Shown here: positions 1 to 13,537 of the stretch, piece by piece | How the letters are laid out: each line of letters opens with the position of its first letter | Position numbering within the stretch: position 1 is the stretch's first letter | DNA from: Auanema rhodensis | Taxonomy: Eukaryota > Nematoda > Chromadorea > Rhabditida > Rhabditidae | NCBI GenBank assembly: GCA_964057225.1 | Contig: OZ059900.1 | Coordinates: forward strand, 258,501 to 322,500 | DNA length: 64,000 bases | Direction: 5' to 3' | Translations under genes and position numbers: made by a program | The notes under the pieces: generated by a model | The model's input: the letters and a program-made list of their open reading frames with translations, nothing else | Databases searched by the model: none | Told to the model about the DNA's origin: nothing

Positions 1-2085
1 CTCGAATCTTAACGAATATGATCAAAATTTACAAGTATTACAGATTTTGTACCAAAAATCGGTGAGTATATGGTGTTAAAGGCATAAAAACGACCATACT
101 TAGTGTAGTAATGCTATTTGAGCGAAATTTAGTGATTTAAACATTATTAGTGTTTAATTAATGACTTTTGTTGTCATAGACAATAAAACTATGCTTCTGA
201 TCATATATATGAGCGATTTAGCCAAATTAGACTCAAAACTCGTAAATTTCAAAAATTCTTTCTATTTTCGACCTTTTTTGATCAAAATGAATATATATCA
301 GTGCAAGCTCATAAAAGTAGACTGATTTTGTGTATTGTATGTTTGATTCTCAAATCTTAACGAATATGATCAAAATTTACGAGTGTTACAGATTTTGTAC
401 CAAAAATCGGTGAGTATATGGTGTTAAAGGCATAAAAACGACCATACTTAGTGTAGTAATGCTATTTGAGCGAAATTCAGTATTAAAACATCACTAGCGT
501 TTAATTGAAGACTTTTGTTGTTATAGACAACAGAACTATGCTTTTGATCATATATATGAGCGATTTAGCCAAATTGGACTCAAAACTCGGAAATTTCAAA
601 AATTCTTTCTATTTTCGACCTTTTTTGATCAAAATGAATAAATATCAGTGCAAACTTGTAAAAATAGACTTATTTCGTGTATTATGTGTTTGATTCTCGA
701 ATCTTAACGAATATGATCAAAATTTACAAGTATTACAGATTTTGTACCAAAAATCGGTGAGTATATGGTGTTAAAGGCATAAAAACGACCATACTTAGTG
801 TAGTAATGCTATTTGAGCGAAATTTAGTGATTTAAACATTATTAGTGTTTAATTAATGACTTTTGTTGTCATAGACAATAAAACTATGCTTCTGATCATA
901 TATATGAGCGATTTAGCCAAATTAGACTCAAAACTCGTAAATTTCAAAAATTCTTTCTATTTTCGACCTTTTTTGATCAAAATGAATATATATCAGTGCA
1001 AGCTCATAAAAGTAGACTGATTTTGTGTATTGTATGTTTGATTCTCAAATCTTAACGAATATGATCAAAATTTACGAGTGTTACAGATTTTGTACCAAAA
1101 ATCGGTGAGTATATGGTGTTAAAGGCATAAAAACGACCATACTTAGTGTAGTAATGCTATTTGAGCGAAATTCAGTATTAAAACATCACTAGCGTTTAAT
1201 TGAAGACTTTTGTTGTTATAGACAACAGAACTATGCTTTTGATCATATATATGAGCGATTTAGCCAAATTGGACTCAAAACTCGGAAATTTCAAAAATTC
1301 TTTCTATTTTCGACCTTTTTTGATCAAAATGAATAAATATCAGTGCAAACTTGTAAAAATAGACTTATTTCGTGTATTATGTGTTTGATTCTCGAATCTT
1401 AACGAATATGATCAAAATTTACAAGTATTACAGATTTTGTACCAAAAATCGGTGAGTATATGGTGTTAAAGGCATAAAAACGACCATACTTAGTGTAGTA
1501 ATGCTATTTGAGCGAAATTTAGTGATTTAAACATTATTAGTGTTTAATTAATGACTTTTGTTGTCATAGACAATAAAACTATGCTTCTGATCATATATAT
1601 GAGCGATTTAGCCAAATTAGACTCAAAACTCGTAAATTTCAAAAATTCTTTCTATTTTCGACCTTTTTTGATCAAAATGAATATATATCAGTGCAAGCTC
1701 ATAAAAATAGACTGATTTTGTGTATTGTATGTTTGATTCTCAATTCTTAACGAATATGATCAAAATTTACGAGTATTACAGATTTTGTACCAAAAATCGG
1801 TGAGTATATGGTGTTAAAGGCATAAAAACGACCATACTTAGTGTAGTAATGCTATTTGAGCGAAATTCAGTATTAAAACATCACTAGCGTTTAATTGAAG
1901 ACTTTTGTTGTTATAGACAATAGAACTATGCTTTTGATCATATATATGAGCGATTTAGCCAAATTGGACTCAAAACTCGGAAATTTCAAAAATTCTTTCT
2001 AATTTCGACCTTTTTTGATCAAAATGAATAAATATCAGTGCAAACTTGTAAAAATAGACTTATTTCGTGTATTATGTGTTTGATT
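1..2085 (+). repeat. 695-bp dimeric higher-order repeat, three copies
   Basis: Monomers start at 1, 349, 696, 1044, 1391 and 1739, alternating class D (348 bp) and class A (347 bp). The units are 1-695, 696-1390 and 1391-2085. I saw no difference between the first two, including the rare gagtgttaca. The third differs at about five sites, for example aatagac for agtagac, caattctt for caaatctt, and ctaatttc for ctattttc. The A monomers here end in an uncommon variant (gaataaatatc, gcaaacttg, attatgtg) also seen at 2781-3474, 7292-7985 and 9374-10067. No gene. Confidence 0.95.
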
Positions 2086-3127
2086 CTCGAATCTTAACGA
2101 ATATGATCGAAATTTACAAGTATTACAGATTTTGTACCAAAAATCGGTGAGTATATGGTGTTAAAGGCATAAAAACGACCATACTTAGTGTAGTAATGCT
2201 ATTTGAGTGAAATTCAGTGATTTAATCATTACTAGTGTATATTTGAAGACTTTTGTTATCATAGACAGTAAAACTATGCTTTTGATCATATATATGAGCG
2301 ATTTAGCCCAATTGGACTCAAAACTCGGAAAATTCAAAAATTCTTTCTATTTTCGACCTTTTTTGATCAAAATGAATAAATATCAGTGCAAACTCGTGAA
2401 AATAAACTCATTTCGTGTATTGTGTGTTTGATTCTCGAATCTTAACGAATATGATCAAAATTTACGAGTATCACAGATTTTGTACCAAAAATCGGTGAGT
2501 ATATGGTGTTGAAGGTATAAAAACGACCATACTTAGTGTAGTAATGCTATTTGAGCGAAAATCAGTATTTAAACATCACTAGCGTTTAATTGATGACTTT
2601 TGTTGTCATAGACAACAAAACTATGCTTCTGATCATATATATGAGCGATTTAGCCAAATTAGACTCAAAACTCGGAAATTTCAAAAATTCTTTCTATTTT
2701 CGACCTTTTTTGATCAAAATGAATAAATATCAGTGCAAACTTGTAAAAATGAACTTAATTCGTGTATTGTGTGTTTGATTCTTGAATCTTAACGAATATG
2801 ATCAAAATTTACGAGTATCACAGATTTTGTACCAAAAATCGGTGAGTATATGGTGTTAAAGGCATAAAAACGACCATCCTTAGTGTAGTAATGCTATTTG
2901 AGCGAAATTCAGTATTAAAACATCACTAGCGTTTAATTGATGACTTTTGTTGTTATAGACAATAAAACTATGCTTTTGATCATATATATGAGCGATTTAG
3001 CCAAATTGGACTCAAAACTCGGAAATTTCAAAAATTCTTTCTATTTTCGATCTTTTTTGATCAAAATGAATAAATATCAGTGCAAACTTGTAAAAATAGA
3101 CTTATTTCGTGTATTATGTGTTTGATT
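2086..3127 (+). repeat. Three single monomers of classes E, C and A
   Basis: Starts are 2086 (class E, 348 bp), 2434 (class C) and 2781 (class A). The class E copy is the only one on the forward arm. It carries gagtgaaattc, tcattactagtg and atatttgaagac, and differs slightly from the E copies of the inverted arm, which read cattattagtg at the equivalent place. The monomer at 2434 has tatcacag and gaaggtat. The one at 2781 has the accatcc variant and cgatctttt, the latter shared with monomers at 7292 and 9374. No gene. Confidence 0.93.
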
Positions 3128-6100
3128 CTTGAATCTTAACGAATATGATCAAAATTTACAAGTATTACAGATTTTGTACCAAAAATCGGTGAGTATATGG
3201 TGTTAAAGGCATAAAAACGACCATACTTAGTGTAGTAATGCTATTTGAGCGAAAATCAGTATTTAAACATCACTAGCGTTTAATTAATGACTTTTGTTGT
3301 TATAGACAATAAAACTATGCTTCTGATCATATATATGAGCGATTTAGCCAAATTAGACTCAAAACTCGTAAATTTCAAAAATTCTTTCTATTTTCGACCT
3401 TTTTTGATCAAAATGAATAAATATCAGTGCAAACTTGTAAAAATGAACTTAATTCGTGTATTGTGTGTTTGATTCTTGAATCTTAACGAATATGATCAAA
3501 ATTTACGAGTATCACAGATTTTGTACCAAAAATCGGTGAGTATATGGTGTTAAAGGCATAAAAACGACCATCCTTAGTGTAGTAATGCTATTTGAGCGAA
3601 ATTCAGTATTAAAACATCACTAGCGTTTAATTGATGACTTTTGTTGTTATAGACAATAAAACTATGCTTTTGATCATATATATGAGCGATTTAGCCAAAT
3701 TGGACTCAAAACTCGGAAATTTCAAAAATTCTTTCTATTTTCGACCTTTTTTGATCAAAATGAATATATATCAGTGCAAGCTCATAAAAATAGACTGATT
3801 TTGTGTATTGTGTGTTTGATTCTCAAATCTTAACAAATATGATCAAAATTTACGAGTATTACAGATTTTGTACCAAAAATCGGTGAGTATATGGTGTTAA
3901 AGGCATAAAAACGACCATACTTAGTGTAGTAATGCTATTTGAGCGAAAATCAGTATTTAAACATCACTAGCGTTTAATTGATGACTTTTGTTGTCATAGA
4001 CAACAAAACTATGCTTCTGATCATATATATGAGCGATTTAGCCAAATTAGACTCAAAACTCGGAAATTTCAAAAATTCTTTCTATTTTCGACCTTTTTTG
4101 ATCAAAATGAATATATATCAGTGCAAGCTCATAAAAATAGACTGATTTCGTGTATTGTATGTTTGATTGTCAAATCTTAACGAATATGATCAAAATTTAC
4201 GAGTATTACAGATTTTGTACCAAAAATCGGTGAGTATATGGTGTTAAAGGCATAAAAACGACCATACTTAGTGTAGTTATGCTATTTGAGCGAAATTCAG
4301 TATTTAAACATCACTAGCGTTTAATTGATGACTTTTGTTGTTATAGACAATAAAACTATGCTTTTGATCATATATATGAGCGATTTAGCCAAATTGGACT
4401 CAAAACTCGGACATTTCCAAAATTCTTTCTATTTTCGACCTTTTTTGATCAAAATGAATATATATCAGTGCAAACTCATAAAAATAGACTGATTTTGTGT
4501 ATTGTGTGTTTGATTCTCAAATCTTAACAAATATGATCAAAATTTACAAGTATTAAAGATTTTGTACCAAAAATCGGTGAGTATATGGTGTTAAAGGCAT
4601 AAAAACGACCATACTTAGTGTAGTAATGCTATTTGAGCGAAATTCAGTATTAAAACATCACTAGCGTTTAATTGATGACTTTTGTTGTTATAGACAATAA
4701 AACTATGCTTTTGATCATATATATGAGCGATTTAGCCAAATTGGACTCAAAACTCGGACATTTCCAAAATTCTTTCTATTTTCGACCTTTTTTGATCAAA
4801 ATGAATATATATCAGTGCAAGCTCATAAAAATAGACTGATTTCGTGTATTGTATGTTTGATTCTCGAATCTTAACGAATATGATCAAAATTTACGAGTAT
4901 TACAGATTTTGTACCAAAAATCGGTGAGTATATGGTGTTAAAGGCATAAAAACGACCATACTTAGTGTAGTAATGCTATTTGAGCGAAATTCAGTATTTA
5001 AACATCACTAGCGTTTAATTGATGACTTTTGTTGCTATAGACAATAAAACTATGCTTTTGATCATATATATGAGCGATTTAGCCAAATTGGACTCAAAAC
5101 TCGGAAATTTCAAAAATTCTTTCTATTTTCGACCTTTTTTGATCAAAATGAATATATATCAGTGCAAGCTCATAAAAATAGACTGATTTTGTGTATTGTG
5201 TGTTTGATTCTCAAATCTTAACGAATATGATCAAAATTTACGAGTATTACAGATTTTGTACCAAAAATCGGTGAGTATATGGTGTTAAAGGCATAAAAAC
5301 GACCATACTTAGTGTAGTAATGCTATTTGAGCGAAATTCAGTATTTAAACATCACTAGCGTTTAATTGATGACTTTTGTTGTTATAGACAATAAAACTAT
5401 GCTTTTGATCATATATATGAGCGATTTAGCCAAATTGGACTCAAAACTCGGACATTTCCAAAATTCTTTCTATTTTCGACCTTTTTTGATCAAAATGAAT
5501 ATATATCAGTGCAAGCTCATAAAAATAGACTGATTTCGTGTATTGTATGTTTGATTCTCGAATCTTAACGAATATGATCAAAATTTACGAGTATTACAGA
5601 TTTTGTACCAAAAATCGGTGAGTATATGGTGTTAAAGGCATAAAAACGACCATACTTAGTGTAGTAATGCTATTTGAGCGAAATTCAGTATTTAAACATC
5701 ACTAGCGTTTAATTGATGACTTTTGTTGCTATAGACAATAAAACTATGCTTTTGATTATATATATGAGCGATTCAGCCAAATTGGACTCAAAACTCGGAA
5801 ATTTCAAAAATTCTTTCTATTTTCGACCTTTTTTGATCAAAATGAATATATATCAGTGCAAGCTCATAAAAATAGACTGATTTTGTGTATTGTGTGTTTG
5901 ATTCTCAAATCTTAACGAATATGATCAAAATTTACGAGTATTACAGATTTTGTACCAAAAATCGGTGAGTATATGGTGTTAAAGGCATAAAAACGACCAT
6001 ACTTAGTGTAGTAATGCTATTTGAGCGAAATTCAGTATTAAAACATCACTAGCGTTTAATTGATGACTTTTGTTGTTATAGACAATAAAACTATGCTTTT

Positions 6101-7638
6101 GATCATATATATGAGCGATTTAGCCAAATTGGACTCAAAACTCGGAAATTTCAAAAATTCTTTCTATTTTCGACCTTTTTTGATCAAAATGAATATATAT
6201 CAGTGCAAGCTCATAAAAATAGACTGATTTTGTGTATTGTGTGTTTGATTCTCAAATCTTAACAAATATGATCAAAATTTACGAGTATTACAGATTTTGT
6301 ACCAAAAATCGGTGAGTATATGGTGTTAAAGGCATAAAAACGACCATACTTAGTGTAGTAATGCTATTTGAGCGAAAATCAGTATTTAAACATCACTAGC
6401 GTTTAATTGATGACTTTTGTTGTCATAGACAACAAAACTATGCTTCTGATCATATATATGAGCGATTTAGCCAAATTAGACTCAAAACTCGGAAATTTCA
6501 AAAATTCTTTCTATTTTCGACCTTTTTTGATCAAAATGAATATATATCAGTGCAAGCTCATAAAAATAGACTGATTTCGTGTATTGTATGTTTGATTCTC
6601 AAGTCTTAACGAATATGATCAAAATTTACGAGTATTACAGATTTTGTACCAAAAATCGGTGAGTATATGGTGTTAAAGGCATAAAAACGACCATACTTAG
6701 TGTAGTTATGCTATTTGAGCGAAATTCAGTATTTAAACATCACTAGCGTTTAATTGATGACTTTTGTTGTTATAGACAATAAAACTATGCTTTTGATCAT
6801 ATATATGAGCGATTTAGCCAAATTGGACTCAAAACTCGGACATTTCCAAAATTCTTTCTATTTTCGACCTTTTTTGATCAAAATGAATATATATCAGTGC
6901 AAACTCATAAAAATAGACTGATTTTGTGTATTGTGTGTTTGATTCTCAAATCTTAACAAATATGATCAAAATTTACAAGTATTAAAGATTTTGTACCAAA
7001 AATCGGTGAGTATATGGTGTTAAAGGCATAAAAACGACCATACTTAGTGTAGTAATGCTATTTGAGCGAAATTCAGTATTAAAACATCACTAGCGTTTAA
7101 TTGATGACTTTTGTTGTTATAGACAATAAAACTATGCTTTTGATCATATATATGAGCGATTTAGCCAAATTGGACTCAAAACTTGGAAATTTCAAAAATT
7201 CTTTCTATTTTCGACCTTTTTTGATCAAAATGAATATATATCAGTGCAAGCTCATAAAAATAGACTGATTTTGTGTATTGTGTGTTTGATTCTCAAATCT
7301 TAACGAATTTGATCAAAATTTACGAGTATTACAGATTTTGTACCAAAAATCGGTGAGTATATGGTGTTAAAGGCATAAAAACGACCATACTTAGTGTAGT
7401 AATGCTATTTGAGCGAAATTCAGTATTTAAACATCACTAGCGTTTAATTGATGACTTTTGTTGTTATAGACAATAAAACTATGCTTTTGATCATATATAT
7501 GAGCGATTTAGCCAAATTGGACTCAAAACTCGGAAATTTCAAAAATTCTTTCTATTTTCGATCTTTTTTGATCAAAATGAATAAATATCAGTGCAAACTT
7601 GTAAAAATAGACTTATTTCGTGTATTATGTGTTTGATT
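3128..7638 (+). repeat. Thirteen monomers, donor block for later copies
   Basis: Starts are 3128, 3475, 3822, 4169, 4516, 4863, 5210, 5557, 5904, 6251, 6598, 6945 and 7292. The first monomers (3128-4515) recur 4511 bp downstream from 7639 and again from 9721. The monomers at 4863 and 5557 share ttgctatag and mark a 694-bp dimer step. The four from 6251 recur from 12150 (offset 5899), sharing caagtctt, attaaagat, cttggaaat and gaatttgat. The series C, B with gtagttatg, A with attaaag appears at 3822, 6251, 8333, 10415 and 12150, so one short cassette has been copied repeatedly. No gene. Confidence 0.92.
5904..6250 (+). repeat. Reference monomer, class A (347 bp)
   Basis: Class A is marked by attcagtattaaaacatc at positions of about 125-142, followed by actagcgttt and ttgatgac. 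This copy has the common gttatagacaataaaac, cttttgatc, ccaaattgg, cggaaattt and gaatatatatc. A frequent subtype adds caatgaaac or gattcagcc. Confidence 0.9.
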
Positions 7639-10600
7639 CTTGAATCTTAACGAATATGATCAAAATTTACAAGTATTACAGATTTTGTACCAAAAATCGG
7701 TGAGTATATGGTGTTAAAGGCATAAAAACGACCATACTTAGTGTAGTAATGCTATTTGAGCGAAAATCAGTATTTAAACATCACTAGCGTTTAATTAATG
7801 ACTTTTGTTGTTATAGACAATAAAACTATGCTTCTGATCATATATATGAGCGATTTAGCCAAATTAGACTCAAAACTCGTAAATTTCAAAAATTCTTTCT
7901 ATTTTCGACCTTTTTTGATCAAAATGAATAAATATCAGTGCAAACTTGTAAAAATGAACTTAATTCGTGTATTGTGTGTTTGATTCTTGAATCTTAACGA
8001 ATATGATCAAAATTTACGAGTATCACAGATTTTGTACCAAAAATCGGTGAGTATATGGTGTTAAAGGCATAAAAACGACCATCCTTAGTGTAGTAATGCT
8101 ATTTGAGCGAAATTCAGTATTAAAACATCACTAGCGTTTAATTGATGACTTTTGTTGTTATAGACAATAAAACTATGCTTTTGATCATATATATGAGCGA
8201 TTTAGCCAAATTGGACTCAAAACTCGGAAATTTCAAAAATTCTTTCTATTTTCGACCTTTTTTGATCAAAATGAATATATATCAGTGCAAGCTCATAAAA
8301 ATAGACTGATTTTGTGTATTGTGTGTTTGATTCTCAAATCTTAACAAATATGATCAAAATTTACGAGTATTACAGATTTTGTACCAAAAATCGGTGAGTA
8401 TATGGTGTTAAAGGCATAAAAACGACCATACTTAGTGTAGTAATGCTATTTGAGCGAAAATCAGTATTTAAACATCACTAGCGTTTAATTGATGACTTTT
8501 GTTGTCATAGACAACAAAACTATGCTTCTGATCATATATATGAGCGATTTAGCCAAATTAGACTCAAAACTCGGAAATTTCAAAAATTCTTTCTATTTTC
8601 GACCTTTTTTGATCAAAATGAATATATATCAGTGCAAGCTCATAAAAATAGACTGATTTCGTGTATTGTATGTTTGATTCTCAAATCTTAACGAATATGA
8701 TCAAAATTTACGAGTATTACAGATTTTGTACCAAAAATCGGTGAGTATATGGTGTTAAAGGCATAAAAACGACCATACTTAGTGTAGTTATGCTATTTGA
8801 GCGAAATTCAGTATTTAAACATCACTAGCGTTTAATTGATGACTTTTGTTGTTATAGACAATAAAACTATGCTTTTGATCATATATATGAGCGATTTAGC
8901 CAAATTGGACTCAAAACTCGGACATTTCCAAAATTCTTTCTATTTTCGACCTTTTTTGATCAAAATGAATATATATCAGTGCAAACTCATAAAAATAGAC
9001 TGATTTTGTGTATTGTGTGTTTGATTCTCAAATCTTAACAAATATGATCAAAATTTACAAGTATTAAAGATTTTGTACCAAAAATCGGTGAGTATATGGT
9101 GTTAAAGGCATAAAAACGACCATACTTAGTGTAGTAATGCTATTTGAGCGAAATTCAGTATTAAAACATCACTAGCGTTTAATTGATGACTTTTGTTGTT
9201 ATAGACAATAAAACTATGCTTTTGATCGTATATATGAGCGATTTAGCCAAATTGGACTCAAAACTCGGAAATTTCAAAAATTCTTTCTATTTTCGACCTT
9301 TTTTGATCAAAATGAATATATATCAGTGCAAGCTCATAAAAATAGACTGATTTTGTGTATTGTGTGTTTGATTCTCAAATCTTAACGAATATGATCAAAA
9401 TTTACGAGTATTACAGATTTTGTACCAAAAATCGGTGAGTATATGGTGTTAAAGGCATAAAAACGACCATACTTAGTGTAGTAATGCTATTTGAGCGAAA
9501 TTCAGTATTAAAACATCACTAGCGTTTAATTGATGACTTTTGTTGTTATAGACAATAAAACTATGCTTTTGATCATATATATGAGCGATTTAGCCAAATT
9601 GGACTCAAAACTCGGAAATTTCAAAAATTCTTTCTATTTTCGATCTTTTTTGATCAAAATGAATAAATATCAGTGCAAACTTGTAAAAATAGACTTATTT
9701 CGTGTATTATGTGTTTGATTCTTGAATCTTAACGAATATGATCAAAATTTACAAGTATTACAGATTTTGTACCAAAAATCGGTGAGTATATGGTGTTAAA
9801 GGCATAAAAACGACCATACTTAGTGTAGTAATGCTATTTGAGCGAAAATCAGTATTTAAACATCACTAGCGTTTAATTAATGACTTTTGTTGTTATAGAC
9901 AATAAAACTATGCTTCTGATCATATATATGAGCGATTTAGCCAAATTAGACTCAAAACTCGTAAATTTCAAAAATTCTTTCTATTTTCGACCTTTTTTGA
10001 TCAAAATGAATAAATATCAGTGCAAACTTGTAAAAATGAACTTAATTCGTGTATTGTGTGTTTGATTCTTGAATCTTAACGAATATGATCAAAATTTACG
10101 AGTATCACAGATTTTGTACCAAAAATCGGTGAGTATATGGTGTTAAAGGCATAAAAACGACCATCCTTAGTGTAGTAATGCTATTTGAGCGAAATTCAGT
10201 ATTAAAACATCACTAGCGTTTAATTGATGACTTTTGTTGTTATAGACAATAAAACTATGCTTTTGATCATATATATGAGCGATTTAGCCAAATTGGACTC
10301 AAAACTCGGAAATTTCAAAAATTCTTTCTATTTTCGACCTTTTTTGATCAAAATGAATATATATCAGTGCAAGCTCATAAAAATAGACTGATTTTGTGTA
10401 TTGTGTGTTTGATTCTCAAATCTTAACAAATATGATCAAAATTTACGAGTATTACAGATTTTGTACCAAAAATCGGTGAGTATATGGTGTTAAAGGCATA
10501 AAAACGACCATACTTAGTGTAGTAATGCTATTTGAGCGAAAATCAGTATTTAAACATCACTAGCGTTTAATTGATGACTTTTGTTGTCATAGACAACAAA

Positions 10601-11802
10601 ACTATGCTTCTGATCATATATATGAGCGATTTAGCCAAATTAGACTCAAAACTCGGAAATTTCAAAAATTCTTTCTATTTTCGACCTTTTTTGATCAAAA
10701 TGAATATATATCAGTGCAAGCTCATAAAAATAGACTGATTTCGTGTATTGTATGTTTGATTCTCAAATCTTAACGAATATGATCAAAATTTACGAGTATT
10801 ACAGATTTTGTACCAAAAATCGGTGAGTATATGGTGTTAAAGGCATAAAAACGACCATACTTAGTGTAGTTATGCTATTTGAGCGAAATTCAGTATTTAA
10901 ACATCACTAGCGTTTAATTGATGACTTTTGTTGTTATAGACAATAAAACTATGCTTTTGATCATATATATGAGCGATTTAGCCAAATTGGACTCAAAACT
11001 CGGACATTTCCAAAATTCTTTCTATTTTCGACCTTTTTTGATCAAAATGAATATATATCAGTGCAAACTCATAAAAATAGACTGATTTTGTGTATTGTGT
11101 GTTTGATTCTCAAATCTTAACAAATATGATCAAAATTTACAAGTATTAAAGATTTTGTACCAAAAATCGGTGAGTATATGGTGTTAAAGGCATAAAAACG
11201 ACCATACTTAGTGTAGTAATGCTATTTGAGCGAAATTCAGTATTAAAACATCACTAGCGTTTAATTGATGACTTTTGTTGTTATAGACAATAAAACTATG
11301 CTTTTGATCGTATATATGAGCGATTTAGCCAAATTGGACTCAAAACTCGGAAATTTCAAAAATTCTTTCTATTTTCGACCTTTTTTGATCAAAATGAATA
11401 TATATCAGTGCAAGCTCATAAAAATAGACTGATTTTGTGTATTGTGTGTTTGATTCTCAAATCTTAACGAATATGATCAAAATTTACGAGTATTACAGAT
11501 TTTGTACCAAAAATCGGTGAGTATATGGTGTTAAAGGCATAAAAACGACCATACTTAGTGTAGTAATGCTATTTGAGCGAAATTCAGTATTAAAACATCA
11601 CTAGCGTTTAATTGATGACTTTTGTTGTTATAGACAATAAAACTATGCTTTTGATCATATATATGAGCGATTCAGCCAAATTGGACTCAAAACTCGGAAA
11701 TTTCAAAAATTCTTTCTATTTTCGACCTTTTTTGATCAAAATGAATCTATATCAGTGCAAGCTCATAAAAATAGACTGATTTTGTGTATTGTGTGTTTGA
11801 TT
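7639..11802 (+). repeat. 2082-bp six-monomer higher-order repeat, two copies
   Basis: Copy one has starts 7639, 7986, 8333, 8680, 9027 and 9374. Copy two has starts 9721, 10068, 10415, 10762, 11109 and 11456. The first five monomers match at every diagnostic site, including accatcc, gtagttatg, attaaag and the rare gatcgtata at 9227 and 11309. The sixth differs: 9374 has cgatctttt and gaataaat, while 11456 has gattcagcc and gaatctatat. The match extends leftward into the monomers at 7292 and 9374 through cgatctttt. The pattern fits unequal exchange in register with the monomer. No gene. Confidence 0.93.
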
Positions 11803-13537
11803 CTCAAATCTTAACGAATATGATCAAAATTTACGAGTATTACAGATTTTGTACCAAAAATCGGTGAGTATATGGTGTTAAAGGCATAAAAACGACCATA
11901 CTTAGTGTAGTAATGCTATTTGAGCGAAATTCAGTATTTAAACATCACTAGCGTTTAATTGATGACTTTTGTTGTTATAGACAATAAAACTATGCTTTTG
12001 ATCATATATATGAGCGATTTAGCCAAATTGGACTCAAAACTCGGAAATTTCAAAAATTCTTTCTATTTTCGACCTTTTTTGATCAAAATGAATATATATC
12101 AGTGCAAGCTCATAAAAATAGACTGATTTTGTGTATTGTGTGTTTGATTCTCAAATCTTAACAAATATGATCAAAATTTACGAGTATTACAGATTTTGTA
12201 CCAAAAATCGGTGAGTATATGGTGTTAAAGGCATAAAAACGACCATACTTAGTGTAGTAATGCTATTTGAGCGAAAATCAGTATTTAAACATCACTAGCG
12301 TTTAATTGATGACTTTTGTTGTCATAGACAACAAAACTATGCTTCTGATCATATATATGAGCGATTTAGCCAAATTAGACTCAAAACTCGGAAATTTCAA
12401 AAATTCTTTCTATTTTCGACCTTTTTTGATCAAAATGAATATATATCAGTGCAAGCTCATAAAAATAGACTGATTTCGTGTATTGTATGTTTGATTCTCA
12501 AGTCTTAACGAATATGATCATAATTTACGAGTATTACAGATTTTGTACCAAAAATCGGTGAGTATATGGTGTTAAAGGCATAAAAACGACCATACTTAGT
12601 GTAGTTATGCTATTTGAGCGAAATTCAGTATTTAAACATCACTAGCGTTTAATTGATGACTTTTGTTGTTATAGACAATAAAACTATGCTTTTGATCATA
12701 TATATGAGCGATTTAGCCAAATTGGACTCAAAACTCGGACATTTCCAAAATTCTTTCTATTTTCGACCTTTTTTGATCAAAATGAATATATATCAGTGCA
12801 AACTCATAAAAATAGACTGATTTTGTGTATTGTGTGTTTGATTCTCAAATCTTAACAAATATGATCAAAATTTACAAGTATTAAAGATTTTGTACCAAAA
12901 ATCGGTGAGTATATGGTGTTAAAGGCATAAAAACGACCATACTTAGTGTAGTAATGCTATTTGAGCGAAATTCAGTATTAAAACATCACTAGCGTTTAAT
13001 TGATGACTTTTGTTGTTATAGACAATAAAACTATGCTTTTGATCATATATATGAGCGATTTAGCCAAATTGGACTCAAAACTTGGAAATTTCAAAAATTC
13101 TTTCTATTTTCGACCTTTTTTGATCAAAATGAATATATATCAGTGCAAGCTCATAAAAATAGACTGATTTTGTGTATTGTGTGTTTGATTCTCAAATCTT
13201 AACGAATTTGATCAAAATTTACGAGTATTACAGATTTTGTACCAAAAATCGGTGAGTATATGGTGTTAAAGGCATAAAAACGACCATACTTAGTGTAGTA
13301 ATGCTATTTGAGCGAAATTCAGTATTTAAACATCACTAGCGTTTAATTGATGACTTTTGTTGTTATAGACAATAAAACTATGCTTTTGATCATATATATG
13401 AGCGATTTAGCCAAATTGGACTCAAAACTCGGACATTTCCAAAATTCTTTCTAATTTCGACCTTTTTTGATCAAAATGAATAAATATCAGTGCAAGCTCA
13501 TAAAAATAGACTGATTTTGTGTATTGTGTGTTTGATT
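11803..13537 (+). repeat. Five monomers, four copied from 6251-7638
   Basis: Starts are 11803, 12150, 12497, 12844 and 13191. From 12150 the order C, B (caagtctt, gtagttatg, cggacattt), A (attaaag, cttggaaat), B (gaatttgat) repeats the block at 6251 with an offset of 5899 bp, 17 monomers. The match ends within the last monomer, which changes to cggacattt and ctaatttc. No gene. Confidence 0.9.
12150..12496 (+). repeat. Reference monomer, class C (347 bp)
   Basis: Class C is marked by gcgaaaatcagtattt. It usually goes with gtcatagacaacaaaac, cttctgatc and aattagact, so several sites along the monomer are in linkage. Copies with only part of this set, such as 13538, look like mosaics. Confidence 0.9.

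Noticed and set aside
505-10065. Repeated 61-74 codon open frames on the plus strand, for example 505-693, 2207-2431 and 9880-10065
   Set aside because: They are the same stretch of the satellite monomer read in frame. They appear only where point variants remove a stop, end at the TGA of gtttgattc, and show no domain or separate codon signal. Most monomers lack them.
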